NCBI RefSeq assembly: GCF_022429625.1
Contig: NZ_CP092483.1
Span: forward strand, 2,976,001 to 3,040,000
DNA from: Devosia lacusdianchii
GTDB taxonomy: Bacteria; Pseudomonadota; Alphaproteobacteria; Rhizobiales; Devosiaceae
Reading direction: 5' to 3'
DNA: 64,000 nt
The notes under the pieces are model-generated. The model was not told the DNA's origin. It ran no database searches and saw only the letters and a program-made list of their open reading frames with translations. This document shows positions 44,262 to 53,039 of the stretch, one piece after another. Both the position numbers and the translations under genes were made by a program. How positions within the stretch are numbered: the first letter of the stretch is position 1; each line of letters opens with the position of its first letter.

Positions 44262-45116
44262 TTGCCCTTCCCCGATATCAATCCGATCGCCTTTGCCCTT
44301 GGCCCGTTTTTCGGCATCGGTCCGCTCGAGATACGCTGGTACGCCCTCGGCTATCTCTTCGGCGTCGGCCTTGGCGCTGCCTATGGCTATTTGCTGCTCG
44401 CCAATACGCGGCTTTGGGCCAAGGGCAAGCCGCCTTTCCCCGCGCAGGATATCTGGGATTTCGCCTTCTGGACCATGCTGGCCATCGTCATCGGTGGCCG
44501 CGCCGGCTATGTGCTGTTCTACAACCTGCCCTACTATCTGGCGAACCCCACCGAGATCATCAACACGCTCGACGGCGGCATGTCCTTCCATGGCGGCATG
44601 CTGGGGCTGGTGCTGGCGGTCATCCTGTTCACGCGATCCAAACAGGGCAATTTGTTGAGCGGCCTCGACCTCATCGCCTCGGTCAGCACGATCGGCATTT
44701 TCCTCGTGCGCATTGCCAACTTCATCAATGCCGAACTCTATGGTGCTCCGACCACCCTGCCCTGGGGCGTCGTTTTCCCGACCGATCCCGACCAGACCGC
44801 CCGCCACCCAAGCCAGCTTTACGAGGCGGCGCTCGAGGGCCTGCTGCTCTTCCTCGTTATCCGCATCTTCACCCACGTCTTCTACAGCCTGCGCCGCCCC
44901 GGCATGGTCGCCGGCATCTTCGGCATCGGCTACGGGCTGTCGCGCATTGCGGTAGAGTTCGTCCGCCTGCCCGATAGCCAGCTCGGCTACCTCTTCGGTG
45001 GTTGGTTCACCATGGGCATGCTGCTCAGCCTGCCGCTAGTGCTGGGAGGAATTGGGCTCGTGGTTTTTGCGGCTACCCGCAAGCAGAGCACGCTGCGAGA
45101 GCCCGGGCATGTCTGA
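44262..45116 (+). CDS. lgt: Prolipoprotein diacylglyceryl transferase
   Basis: A 284-residue inner-membrane enzyme that adds diacylglycerol to the lipobox cysteine of prolipoproteins. About seven helices; the Lgt signature RIANFINAELYG, FHGGMLG with the essential arginine/histidine region, and HPSQLYEAALEG are intact. No ATG is available: TTG 44262 with AGGAG 6 nt upstream is the best start, TTG 44244 an alternative. It overlaps the next gene by 8 nt, heading the lgt-midA-pgeF operon common in alphaproteobacteria. Confidence 0.93.
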   Translation: MPFPDINPIAFALGPFFGIGPLEIRWYALGYLFGVGLGAAYGYLLLANTRLWAKGKPPFPAQDIWDFAFWTMLAIVIGGRAGYVLFYNLPYYLANPTEIINTLDGGMSFHGGMLGLVLAVILFTRSKQGNLLSGLDLIASVSTIGIFLVRIANFINAELYGAPTTLPWGVVFPTDPDQTARHPSQLYEAALEGLLLFLVIRIFTHVFYSLRRPGMVAGIFGIGYGLSRIAVEFVRLPDSQLGYLFGGWFTMGMLLSLPLVLGGIGLVVFAATRKQSTLREPGHV

Positions 45117-46185
45117 CGCCCCGACCCTGCCCGAACTGATCGACATGCAGATCCGCACCACCGGCCCGATGTCGGTTGCGACCTATATGGGCCTGTGCCT
45201 CACCCACCCTTCCAAGGGCTATTACAAGGGCGCTGATCCATTGGGCGCGGCTGGCGACTTCGTCACGGCGCCAGAGATCAGCCAGATGTTCGGCGAATTG
45301 ATCGGCTTTTTCTTCGTTAGCCTCTGGCAGCAGATGGGCAGCCCAAAGGAATTCACCCTGCTCGAATTGGGCCCGGGTCGCGGCACCCTGATGGCCGACA
45401 TGCTGCGGGTGGCTTGCCGCGCTGAAGGCTTTCGCGATGGTCTCGACCTGCGCCTGTTCGAGACCAACCCCGCGCTCATCGCCGAGCAGAATGCCCGTCT
45501 CGAGCCCTATGGCCCGAAATGGATCGACGGCTTCGACAAGGTCGGACCGGGGCCATTGCTGGTCGTCGCCAACGAGTTCTTCGACGCCCTGCCGATCCGC
45601 CAGTTCGTCCGCGGCGTGGATGGCTGGCACGAACGCATGGTGGGCCTCAGCGACGGCAAGCGCAGCTTCGGCCTCAGTCCGACCCCGATACCGGCATCGG
45701 CAATGCCCGAAGCGGTTGCCAATGCAGAGCCGAACAGCGTGCTCGAAGTGGGGCTTGCCAATGGCGAGGTCATGACGCGCCTGGCTCGTACCGTCTCGAC
45801 CCAGGGCGGCGCCATCCTCGCCATCGACTACGGCTATGCCCGCACCCAGACGGGCGAGACGTTGCAAGGCGTGCGCCGGCATCAATATGCCGATGTGCTC
45901 GACGCGCCGGGCGAAGTCGATCTCTCGGCCCATGTGGATTTCGAGGCCTTGGGTGCTGTCGCCGCCAAGGCTGGCCTCACGGTCCAACCGCTGGCGACGC
46001 AAGGGCAGTTCCTGACGCGAATGGGCATCAACGACCGCGCCAAGGCGTTGAGCGGGGCCAATCCGGGCTCTGCCGCAGATATCGCTTCCGCCAAGGCAAG
46101 GCTGGTTGCGCCCGAACAGATGGGCAATCTGTTCAAGGCCTTCTGCGCCGCCAGTCCGGGCCTGCAACCACCGGGATTTGCCTGA
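45109..46185 (+). CDS. SAM-dependent methyltransferase, MidA/NDUFAF7 family
   Basis: A 358-residue protein. LELGPGRGTLMADML is SAM motif I and PLLVVANEFFDALPIRQFV the conserved DUF185 motif; YYKGADPLGAAGDFVTAPEISQMFGELIGFF is the family signature. The mitochondrial relative methylates an arginine of complex I subunit NDUFS2, so a role in NADH dehydrogenase assembly is plausible. ATG 45109 overlaps lgt by 8 nt; its stop overlaps pgeF by one base (TGATG). Confidence 0.92.
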   Translation: MSDAPTLPELIDMQIRTTGPMSVATYMGLCLTHPSKGYYKGADPLGAAGDFVTAPEISQMFGELIGFFFVSLWQQMGSPKEFTLLELGPGRGTLMADMLRVACRAEGFRDGLDLRLFETNPALIAEQNARLEPYGPKWIDGFDKVGPGPLLVVANEFFDALPIRQFVRGVDGWHERMVGLSDGKRSFGLSPTPIPASAMPEAVANAEPNSVLEVGLANGEVMTRLARTVSTQGGAILAIDYGYARTQTGETLQGVRRHQYADVLDAPGEVDLSAHVDFEALGAVAAKAGLTVQPLATQGQFLTRMGINDRAKALSGANPGSAADIASAKARLVAPEQMGNLFKAFCAASPGLQPPGFA

Positions 46186-46976
46186 TGACCCAACCATTCG
46201 AGCAAAGCGCAGCCCTGGCCGCCATCAGCGCCATCAGGCACGGCTTTTATGGCCGCCGGGGCGGCGTGTCGCAGGGCGACTTCGCGTCCAACAACATGTC
46301 TTACGTCCAAACGGACAGCGTCGAAGCCACCACCGCCAATCGCCGCCAGGTTACAGCGGCCATGCAATTTGAGAGCGACGCCCTCTGCGTACTCAAGCAA
46401 GTGCATTCCGCCACCGTGCGCGTGGTGACCGGCCGGCAGGAAAATCCCGCCAGCCACGTTGGCGGGTCACACCCATTCGAGGCTGACGCCATGGTCACCA
46501 ATGTCCCGGGCCTGCTGCTCGGCATTCTGACCGCAGATTGTACGCCAATCCTTTTCGCAGACCCCGAGGCCGGTGTGATCGGAGCCACCCATGCCGGCTG
46601 GCGCGGTGCCGCGCATGGCATCTGTGAGGCGACAGTCGATGCCATGGTCAGGCTGGGCGCTGATCCTGCCCGTATCATTGCCGCCATCGGTCCAACGATA
46701 TCTGGCGCCAACTACCAGGTCGGCCCGCAATTCGTCGCCGATGAACTCAAGCTCTATCCGAACGCGCGCAATCGGGTCTTCGTGCCTGAAGGTGACGTGG
46801 AACACTTCGATCTGCCGGGATTCGTGGAAGATTGCCTCCGCGATACGGGCGTGCTGGGCATCGACCGCGTCGGCGGCTGCACCTATGCTCACCCCGACCG
46901 CTACTTCTCCCACCGCTACGCCACCCATCATGGGACACGGACCGGCCGGCAAATCGCCGTCATCGGACTGACGTGA
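46185..46976 (+). CDS. pgeF: YfiH/PgeF-type laccase-domain protein
   Basis: A 263-residue multicopper-like (Cu-oxidase_4) protein. The metal site is complete: His in KQVHSA, Cys in ILTADCTPIL, and His in GATHAGWRGA. Family members have purine nucleoside phosphorylase/deaminase activity, and E. coli PgeF corrects wrong amino acids in peptidoglycan precursors. HRYATHHGTRTGRQIAVIGL closes it. The ATG at 46185 overlaps the previous stop by one base, so translation is coupled. Confidence 0.92.
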   Translation: MTQPFEQSAALAAISAIRHGFYGRRGGVSQGDFASNNMSYVQTDSVEATTANRRQVTAAMQFESDALCVLKQVHSATVRVVTGRQENPASHVGGSHPFEADAMVTNVPGLLLGILTADCTPILFADPEAGVIGATHAGWRGAAHGICEATVDAMVRLGADPARIIAAIGPTISGANYQVGPQFVADELKLYPNARNRVFVPEGDVEHFDLPGFVEDCLRDTGVLGIDRVGGCTYAHPDRYFSHRYATHHGTRTGRQIAVIGLT

Positions 46977-47049
46977 ATCTTTAGCCATCCGACGTTTGTT
47001 GCGTTGCGAGTCCTCTTTAGCTCCGCTAAAGCTCGCCTCGAAACTGGAT

Positions 47050-47069
47050 GGCCGCCCTTTTTGGCGGCC
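47050..47069 (+). promoter_or_regulatory. Hairpin in the prs leader
   Basis: GGCCGCC and GGCGGCC form a perfect 7-bp stem with the loop CTTTTT, 21 nt before the prs ATG. A smaller hairpin, CTTTAGCTCCGCTAAAG, lies at 47016-47032. The stem could end the pgeF transcript or affect prs translation; no T-run follows it. Confidence 0.45.
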
Positions 47070-47090
47070 CGTTGAGACAGGATCGCGCTT

Positions 47091-48023
47091 ATGAAGCTGG
47101 TGACCGGTAACTCCAACCGCGCCCTCGCCCAGGCTATCGCCAGCTACCTCGAGCTCCCTCTGACAGACTGTACGGTCAAGCGCTTCGCCGACAAGGAAGT
47201 CTATGTGGAAGTGCACGAGAATGTGCGCGGCGAGGATGCCTTCATCCTGCAGTCGACCAGCTATCCGGCCAACGACAACCTGATGGAACTGCTGATCCTG
47301 ACCGATGCCCTGCGGCGCTCGTCGGCCCGGCGCATCACGGCCGTTCTGCCCTATTTCGGCTATGCGCGTCAGGATCGCAAATCGGCTCCGCGCACGCCGA
47401 TCTCGGCGAAGCTCGTCTCCAACCTCATCACCCAGGCCGGCGCCAACCGCGTGCTGACGCTCGACCTCCATGCCAGCCAGATCCAGGGCTTCTTCGATAT
47501 CCCCACCGACAACCTCACTGCCGCGCCGGTGATGGTGCGCGACATCCAGGACAATTACGACGTCAAGAACGTGATGATCGTCTCGCCCGACGTTGGCGGC
47601 GTGGTCCGCGCCCGCAACGTCGCGGGCCGCATCGGTGCCAACCTCGCCATCGTCGACAAGCGCCGGCCGCGCGCCGGCGTCAGCGAAGTGATGAACATCA
47701 TCGGCGACGTGGAAGGCCAGGCCTGCATCCTCATCGACGATATCGTCGACTCTGGCGGTACGCTGGTCAACGCGGCCGAAGCCCTGCTCAAGGCCGGCGC
47801 CAAGGAAGTCTCGGCCTATATCACCCATGGCGTGCTGTCCGAAGGGGCATCGGAGCGCATTGCCGCCAGCAAGCTCAAGGAACTGGTGGTCACCGACTCC
47901 ATCGAGGAGACCGAGGCCCAGCGCAATGCCGGCAATATCCGCCGTCTCGCCATCGCCCCGCTGATCGGCGAAGCCATCGCCCGGACCGCGAGCGAGCAGA
48001 GCGTGTCGAGCCTGTTTGACTAG
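47091..48023 (+). CDS. prs: Ribose-phosphate diphosphokinase
   Basis: A 310-residue PRPP synthase, making phosphoribosyl diphosphate for nucleotide, histidine and tryptophan synthesis. [25 protein letters not shown], the flexible-loop [17 protein letters not shown], the signature [18 protein letters not shown] and the PRPP loop [13 protein letters not shown] are all intact. Full length. Monocistronic by appearance, followed by a palindrome. Confidence 0.97.
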   Translation: MKLVTGNSNRALAQAIASYLELPLTDCTVKRFADKEVYVEVHENVRGEDAFILQSTSYPANDNLMELLILTDALRRSSARRITAVLPYFGYARQDRKSAPRTPISAKLVSNLITQAGANRVLTLDLHASQIQGFFDIPTDNLTAAPVMVRDIQDNYDVKNVMIVSPDVGGVVRARNVAGRIGANLAIVDKRRPRAGVSEVMNIIGDVEGQACILIDDIVDSGGTLVNAAEALLKAGAKEVSAYITHGVLSEGASERIAASKLKELVVTDSIEETEAQRNAGNIRRLAIAPLIGEAIARTASEQSVSSLFD

Positions 48024-48028
48024 GCAGC

Positions 48029-48330
48029 GGCCGAAGGCAAAATCGCTCCGGTGGAGCGATTTTGCTGACTAGGCCATGAGAGCTACGCTCGAATGGCACG
48101 AAGGCCCCGCGCACCTGCACCAGACTTCCCCGAACGGAGTGGGAAGAAAATTAGCACGGCTGTCGAAATCCCCTCCCCTCGCGCGACATCGCTCTGACGG
48201 GCTATGCTGCCCGCCGGTCGAGAGATGAAGTAGCGCCGCTGCATGCAGTTTTTGGCTCGCAGCCATTCGGGCGCAGCCCTCGTGGCCTTCTCACCTAAAA
48301 TCGCTCCACCGGAGCGATTTGCCTTCGGCC
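48029..48330. repeat. Inverted pair of a CGCTCC/GGAGCG palindrome
   Basis: GGCCGAAGGC followed by AAAATCGCTCC-GGT-GGAGCGATTTT occupies 48029-48063 right after prs, and an almost exact reverse copy lies at 48297-48330 (one A lost). Each copy is itself a hairpin with an AAAA/TTTT base, so either could terminate transcription. The 230 bp between them contain no supported gene. The arrangement resembles other palindrome pairs in the window but the sequence is unrelated. Confidence 0.75.
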
Positions 48331-48383
48331 GGCTCGAAGCATTGCGCTGAAGGGCTATGGTGCCCGCAACGAGGAGACCTGCG

Positions 48384-48743
48384 ATGAAGTTCATGCTCAT
48401 GCTGATGGCCGACGAAAAGGTCGGCGCCTCATTCTCGCCCGAAGAGATGGCTGGGGCGATGAAGCTGATGGGCGCCTATCAGGAAACGCTCGAAAAGGCT
48501 GGTGCCTTTGTCGGCACCGCGGCTTTGGCACCAACCTGGGATGCCAGGACGATCACGAAGTATGATGGCGAGCTCAAGGTGCATGACGGCCCCTATGCCG
48601 AAACGCGCGAACAGTTCGGCGGCTATTTCATGATCGAGGCCCCGAACATGGATCGCGCCGTCGAACTGGCAGCGCTGTGCCCGGCAGCCACCTGGGGACC
48701 TATCGAAATTCGCCCCTTTCACGCCGGTTATGAGCCCGACTGA
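48384..48743 (+). CDS. YCII-related (DGPF-type) protein
   Basis: A 119-residue protein with a ferredoxin-like YciI fold: MKFMLMLMADEKVG, and HDGPYAETREQFGGYFMIEA carrying the DGP(F/Y) motif. Such proteins are commonly encoded beside ECF42-type sigma factors, as here. GAGGAG at 48371-48376 precedes ATG 48384. Its close paralogue is the next gene. Function of DGPF proteins is not known; they may take part in signalling to the sigma factor. Confidence 0.86.
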   Translation: MKFMLMLMADEKVGASFSPEEMAGAMKLMGAYQETLEKAGAFVGTAALAPTWDARTITKYDGELKVHDGPYAETREQFGGYFMIEAPNMDRAVELAALCPAATWGPIEIRPFHAGYEPD

Positions 48744-48832
48744 AAATACTTTTGTCGAAAAGTCGAAAGCCGTCGTGGCGCCCCGACATTGTTGCATCGG
48801 AGCAAGATGCGCCGACCACGAAAGGAAATTGA

Positions 48833-49183
48833 ATGCGTTACATGATGGTCATCCATAACGACGACGAGGCCTTAGCCGGCGCCAATCAGCAGCAGCTCTG
48901 GGCCGACTACGCCGCGTTCAATCAAGCCTTGGCCAAGGCCGGCGCTGGCTTCACAAGTGGCGAGCGGCTGCAGCCGGGCAAAGACGGCACCATTGTGCGT
49001 ACTCGCACCGGCAAAACCGATGTCCTCGACGGCCCCTATACCGACACCAAGGAACAGTTCGCCGGCTATTTCTTCATCGACGTACCAACACTTGAAGAAG
49101 CGGTGGAGTGGGCCAATCGCTGCCCCAGCTCGCGCTTCGGCACGATCGAGATTCGCCAAATCGTCGGCGCGGGTGAGGGCTGA
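48833..49183 (+). CDS. YCII-related (DGPF-type) protein, second copy
   Basis: A 116-residue paralogue of the preceding gene: MRYMMVIHNDDEA, LDGPYTDTKEQFAGYFFIDVPTLEEAVEWANRCPSS. The DGPY motif is retained. GAAAGGAAATTG before the ATG gives a ribosome site. Its stop overlaps the start of the sigma factor (TGATG at 49181-49185), so the two are translationally coupled. Confidence 0.87.
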   Translation: MRYMMVIHNDDEALAGANQQQLWADYAAFNQALAKAGAGFTSGERLQPGKDGTIVRTRTGKTDVLDGPYTDTKEQFAGYFFIDVPTLEEAVEWANRCPSSRFGTIEIRQIVGAGEG

Positions 49184-50418
49184 TGACTGACGAGGCGCGC
49201 AAAGCAGCCGAGCGGGCTGCCCGCGAAAGCTATGGGCGCCTCGTCGCCTTCCTGGCCGCCCGCACGCGTGACGTGGCGGGTGCCGAAGATGCGCTGGCGG
49301 AGGCCTTTGCCAGCGCGCTCAAATCCTGGCCGGACGATGGCGTGCCAACCAATCCAGATGCCTGGCTCCTCACGGTCGCCCGCCGCCGCCAGGCCGATGC
49401 CATCAGGCGTCGGCAGACCCGCACCAGTGGGGAGGCTCACATTCAACTCATGACCGAAGAACTGGAAGAAGCGGCCGCTGACCCCGCCGCTATACCCGAC
49501 CGCCGCCTGGCGCTGATGTTTGCCTGCGTCCACCCCGCCATCGAACGCGGTATGCGCGCACCGCTGATCCTGCAGACCATTCTCGGTCTGACGGCGATCG
49601 ACATCGCCGCCGCATTCTTGATTCCGCCCGCCACTATGGGGCAGCGGCTGGTCCGTGCCAAATCGCGCATCAAGGAAGCCGGCATACCCTTCGCCATTCC
49701 CGAGCGTGAGGACTTGCCCGAGCGGCTCGACGCCGTGCTGGAGGCTATCTACGCCGCCTATGCCAAGGGCTGGACCGAAATCGGCGACACCACCGCCGAT
49801 CGCCTCGCCGACGAAGCCATCTGGCTTGGGCGCCTGGTCGTGTCCCTGCTGCCCGATGAGCCCGAAGCCAAAGGCATGCTCGCCCTAATGCTTTACGCCG
49901 AAGCGCGCCGTCACGCCCGCCGAACCGCCAACGGCGCTTACGTCCCGCTTGAGCAGCAGGACACCGATCTATGGGATGAGCCGCAGATCATGGCCGCCGA
50001 GGCCATGCTGCGCGATGCCAACAGCGCCGGCCCCACGGGCCGCTATCAGATCGAGGCCGCGATCCAATCCGCGCATGTGGCGCGCCGCGTCACCGGCCGA
50101 CCGAACTGGGATGCCGTGGTCGCGCTCTACGACGTCTTGCTGAAACTGACGGATTCGCCGGTCGTCATCCTCAACCGTGCCGCCGCCCTGCTCGAAACCC
50201 TGGGCGCGCCGGCGGCTCTCGCCAGTCTCGACACCATTGCCACCGACAAACGCATGGCCGACTACCAACCCTATTGGGCCGCCCGCGGCCACCTCGCGGC
50301 GCGCGCCGGCCGCAAGGACGAGGCCTATGAAGCCCTGACGCTGGCCATCGGCTTATCCACTGACGAGGCGGTCCGGCATTATCTGATGGACCAACGGAAC
50401 AAGTTGCAGGACGGCTAG
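49183..50418 (+). CDS. ECF42-type RNA polymerase sigma factor with long C-terminal extension
   Basis: A 411-residue sigma factor. Region 2 (about 10-75) has GRLVAFLAARTRDVAGAEDALAEAFASAL and region 4 (about 110-170) LILQTILGLTAIDIAAAFLIPPATMGQRLVRAKSRI. The remaining 230 residues, with GPTGRYQIEAAIQSAHV and AAALLETLGAPAALASLD, form the TPR-like extension (DUF6596) that defines the ECF42 group. No anti-sigma gene is present; the extension is thought to regulate activity in this group. Coupled to two DGPF genes upstream. Confidence 0.92.
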   Translation: MTDEARKAAERAARESYGRLVAFLAARTRDVAGAEDALAEAFASALKSWPDDGVPTNPDAWLLTVARRRQADAIRRRQTRTSGEAHIQLMTEELEEAAADPAAIPDRRLALMFACVHPAIERGMRAPLILQTILGLTAIDIAAAFLIPPATMGQRLVRAKSRIKEAGIPFAIPEREDLPERLDAVLEAIYAAYAKGWTEIGDTTADRLADEAIWLGRLVVSLLPDEPEAKGMLALMLYAEARRHARRTANGAYVPLEQQDTDLWDEPQIMAAEAMLRDANSAGPTGRYQIEAAIQSAHVARRVTGRPNWDAVVALYDVLLKLTDSPVVILNRAAALLETLGAPAALASLDTIATDKRMADYQPYWAARGHLAARAGRKDEAYEALTLAIGLSTDEAVRHYLMDQRNKLQDG

Positions 50419-50565
50419 TTTTCATGCCACGCCCTCGTGGCACAATCTCTTGCTCCTCCCGCCCCTTTCCGCTATAGCCCGCGCCATGAAGCGCTCGTCA
50501 CCCCTGGAGGACGGGCGCGTATGCCGTTGTAGTGACGCATACACCAACCCAGAATGGATTTTTCC

Positions 50566-51201
50566 ATGGCTGCGACTACCAAGGTGCTCAAGGCACAGGC
50601 GCGTGAGGGAGTGGGCAAGGGGGCCGCTCGTGAACTGCGTCGTCAGGGACTCGTTCCCGCTGTTATTTATGGTGACAAGAAGCCCCCCGTCACCGTCGCC
50701 CTCGCCTACAAGGATGCACACAAGTACATCTACGCTGGCGGTTTCCTTTCGCACATCCTCGAGCTGGATGTGGACGGCACCAAGCACCGCGTGATTCCGC
50801 GCGACTACCAGCTTGATCCCGTGAAGGACTTCCCGATCCACGTGGACTTCCTCCGCGTCGGCAAGGGCACCAAGCTGAACGTCCAGGTGCATGTGCACTT
50901 CATCAATGAAGAAGCCAGCCCGGGCCTCAAGCGCGGTGGTACCCTGAACATCGTGCACCACACGCTCGATCTGACCGTCGATGCGGACAATATCCCCGAG
51001 GAAGTGACCGTCGATCTGACCGGTCTCGACATCGGCGACACTATCCACATCTCGTCCGTCAAGCTGCCGGCCGGCTCGGTCGATCACAGCCATGAAGACG
51101 ACGTGACCATCGCCACCATCGTCGCCCCGTCGGCTCTGAAGTCGGCTGGCGAAGAAGAGGCCGAGGCCGCCGAAGCAGCCGACGAGCCCAAGGCCGAGTA
51201 A
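50566..51201 (+). CDS. rplY: 50S ribosomal protein L25/general stress protein Ctc
   Basis: A 211-residue L25 of the long Ctc form. The N-terminal 5S rRNA-binding domain (about 1-90) reads [30 protein letters not shown]; the C-terminal beta domain (95-185) has [11 protein letters not shown] and [22 protein letters not shown]. The tail is acidic ([17 protein letters not shown]). ATG 50566 (MAATT) matches family starts; ATG 50554 four codons upstream is possible. Followed by a terminator, then pth. Confidence 0.95.
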   Translation: MAATTKVLKAQAREGVGKGAARELRRQGLVPAVIYGDKKPPVTVALAYKDAHKYIYAGGFLSHILELDVDGTKHRVIPRDYQLDPVKDFPIHVDFLRVGKGTKLNVQVHVHFINEEASPGLKRGGTLNIVHHTLDLTVDADNIPEEVTVDLTGLDIGDTIHISSVKLPAGSVDHSHEDDVTIATIVAPSALKSAGEEEAEAAEAADEPKAE

Positions 51202-51229
51202 TCGCGCCCCTCGTTTCTGCTATAAGTTC

Positions 51230-51259
51230 GAGGCGGCCTACGGGTCGCCTCTTTCGTTT
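51230..51259 (+). terminator. Rho-independent terminator between rplY and pth
   Basis: GAGGCG (51230-51235) pairs with CGCCTC (51246-51251) over a 10-nt loop, followed by TTTCGTTT. The stem is short, so readthrough into pth, only 13 nt further, is likely. Confidence 0.65.
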
Positions 51260-51271
51260 CTGGAGCATCCA

Positions 51272-51973
51272 ATGAAGCTGCTTGTCGGCCTGGGCAATCC
51301 GGGCAGCCAGTATGAGGGCAACCGCCACAATATCGGCTTCATGGCGCTGGACGCGATCGCGCGCGCCCACGGCATCACCCAGTTTCGCAACAAGCATTCC
51401 GGGAGCCTTGCCGAAGGCAGCATCGAGGGCGAGAAGGTCATTCTGCTCAAGCCGCAGACCTTCATGAACCGCTCCGGCGACAGCGTGCAGCAGGTCGCCC
51501 AGTTCTACAAGATCGCGCCGTCAGATATCGTCGTGTTGTACGATGAGCTCGACCTCGTAGCCGGCAAGGTGCGCGTCAAGGTCGGCGGCGGCAATGGCGG
51601 GCACAATGGCCTGCGCTCGATCGATCCGCAGATCGGCCTCGACTACAAGCGCGTCCGCCTCGGCATCGGCCACCCCGGCAAGGAGTTCGTCACCCACCAT
51701 GTATTGGGCGACTTCGCCAAAGCCGACCGGACATGGCTCGATCCCCTGCTGGATGGCATCGGCAAGCATGTCGGCCTCCTGCTCAAGGGCGATGACAACG
51801 GCTTCATGAACAAGCTGGCGCTCGCCACCAAGTCCGCCGACGAGACCGAGTCCAAACCTGCCCCGAAGGGCCAGAGCCACATTCGCGCGGCCCGGCCAAC
51901 CAAGCCGCAGGTGGAGCTTCCCAAGTCCGGCCCAATGGCGGATATGCTCAAAAAGCTGTTCAAGGGCCAGTAG
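51272..51973 (+). CDS. pth: Peptidyl-tRNA hydrolase
   Basis: A 233-residue Pth, which frees tRNA from peptidyl-tRNA dropped by ribosomes. LLVGLGNPGSQYEGNRHNIGFM holds the catalytic His and a binding Asn, KPQTFMNRSGDSV another Asn, and VVLYDELDLVAGKVRVK the catalytic Asp; GGNGGHNGLRSI completes the site. A basic extension of about 45 residues (190-233, PAPKGQSHIRAARPTKPQ) exceeds the E. coli enzyme and is common in alphaproteobacteria. TGGAGCATCC precedes the ATG. Confidence 0.96.
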   Translation: MKLLVGLGNPGSQYEGNRHNIGFMALDAIARAHGITQFRNKHSGSLAEGSIEGEKVILLKPQTFMNRSGDSVQQVAQFYKIAPSDIVVLYDELDLVAGKVRVKVGGGNGGHNGLRSIDPQIGLDYKRVRLGIGHPGKEFVTHHVLGDFAKADRTWLDPLLDGIGKHVGLLLKGDDNGFMNKLALATKSADETESKPAPKGQSHIRAARPTKPQVELPKSGPMADMLKKLFKGQ

Positions 51974-51988
51974 CGACGCGATCCCCGT

Positions 51989-52113
51989 ACCTCTCCCCCG
52001 GGGGAGAGGTCGACCTTCTTGGGTCGGGTGAGGCGGCCTTCACCTCAACCAGAGGCCAGCGAAGCCTCCCCACCCGGCGCTACGCGCCCACCTCTCCCCA
52101 ATGGGGAGAGGTG
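51989..52113. repeat. Intergenic palindromic element between pth and DUF4394 gene
   Basis: A perfect 22-bp palindrome at 51989-52010 (arm ACCTCTCCCCC) and a related hairpin, CACCTCTCCCC-AAT-GGGGAGAGGTG, at 52089-52113 bracket a segment with GGGTGAGGCGG facing CCTCCCCACCC. It lies between two convergent genes and may end transcription from both sides. Confidence 0.7.
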
Positions 52114-52121
52114 ACGCTCCA

Positions 52122-52901
52122 CTACTGCAACACAGCAATGTCGCTGATCATGCCATCCACGCCTTCGATCGCGCCAACGGCCGTTGCCGCGCCGGTTTCG
52201 AGGTCGACCGTATGAAGGGCGTTATCGATCACCAGATAGGCCGTGTTGGTCAGGTCTTCGGTGGCGGAAATGTCGAAGGCATAGCTCGACCCTTCCACAC
52301 CCAGCTTGCCGACAGCGGCCAGGGTGCCGTCATTGGGCGGTGCCTGCTTGATCAGTGCCGCAATGGTGGCGTCGATATCAAACATGCCGGTCGCTTCCGG
52401 CTTGCCGATCGAGTTGATGTAGGATGCAGCGACAATGGCGGGGGTTTCACCCTCATGCATGTCGCCGGCGACATAGGCCAGCGAGCCATCGACCGTAACC
52501 ATGCCGTCATCGACGTTGACGCGATGATTGGTACCATCGGTACCCATCAGCCGGAGACGGTCGGCCATCGGGTTGAAGTCGACGATCGCGCCTTCATAGC
52601 TGGAGAGCTTCTCAGAGAGCGTGCTCTTCACCGTTGCAGCGCCGCTCGCCGTATCGATGGTGACCACTTCGCCGGCCAGCGAGACGCCATAGAGCATCTT
52701 GTCGGCGGGCCTCACGTCGATGCCGGCAAGACCGTCAACGCCGGTCACCTCCATCGTGCCGGACACGGCGAGCGTTTCGGTATCGAACATAACCAGCGTC
52801 TTGCCACCAACAAGGCCAACGGCCGGGGCAGCCAGAGCCGCGGTAGAGAGAACGGCAATTGTGGTGCCGGAGAGCAGGGTCAGGCGCATTAGCTTGGACA
52901 T
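52122..52901 (-). CDS. Secreted DUF4394 protein
   Basis: A 259-residue protein with a signal peptide (residues 1-25, ending AALAAPA). The mature part repeats a beta-propeller-like pattern, GIDVRPADKMLYGVSLAGEVVTIDTASGAAT and VDFNPMADRLRLMGTDGTNHRVNVDDG, the DUF4394 signature. No function is established for the family. GAGGAGACG before ATG 52901 is a good ribosome site. It is divergent from an ECF sigma/anti-sigma pair across 138 bp and is its likely target. Confidence 0.88.
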   Translation of the reverse strand: MSKLMRLTLLSGTTIAVLSTAALAAPAVGLVGGKTLVMFDTETLAVSGTMEVTGVDGLAGIDVRPADKMLYGVSLAGEVVTIDTASGAATVKSTLSEKLSSYEGAIVDFNPMADRLRLMGTDGTNHRVNVDDGMVTVDGSLAYVAGDMHEGETPAIVAASYINSIGKPEATGMFDIDATIAALIKQAPPNDGTLAAVGKLGVEGSSYAFDISATEDLTNTAYLVIDNALHTVDLETGAATAVGAIEGVDGMISDIAVLQ

Positions 52902-53039
52902 GGGACGTCTCCTCGTTATGGGTGGCGCTCGAAGCGCCGGTTACGAGGGCTTTACCCACGGGATCGTCCATCAGATGCAGCCCGCGGAAAAATATTCGCG
53001 GCCTTGCATCCATCGCGCCCCGACGCGTGTAAGGTCTGC

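Noticed and set aside
44195..44977. A 260-codon plus-strand frame overlapping lgt
   Set aside because: The lgt frame has the membrane helices and Lgt signature; the alternative is arginine/histidine-rich out-of-frame translation.
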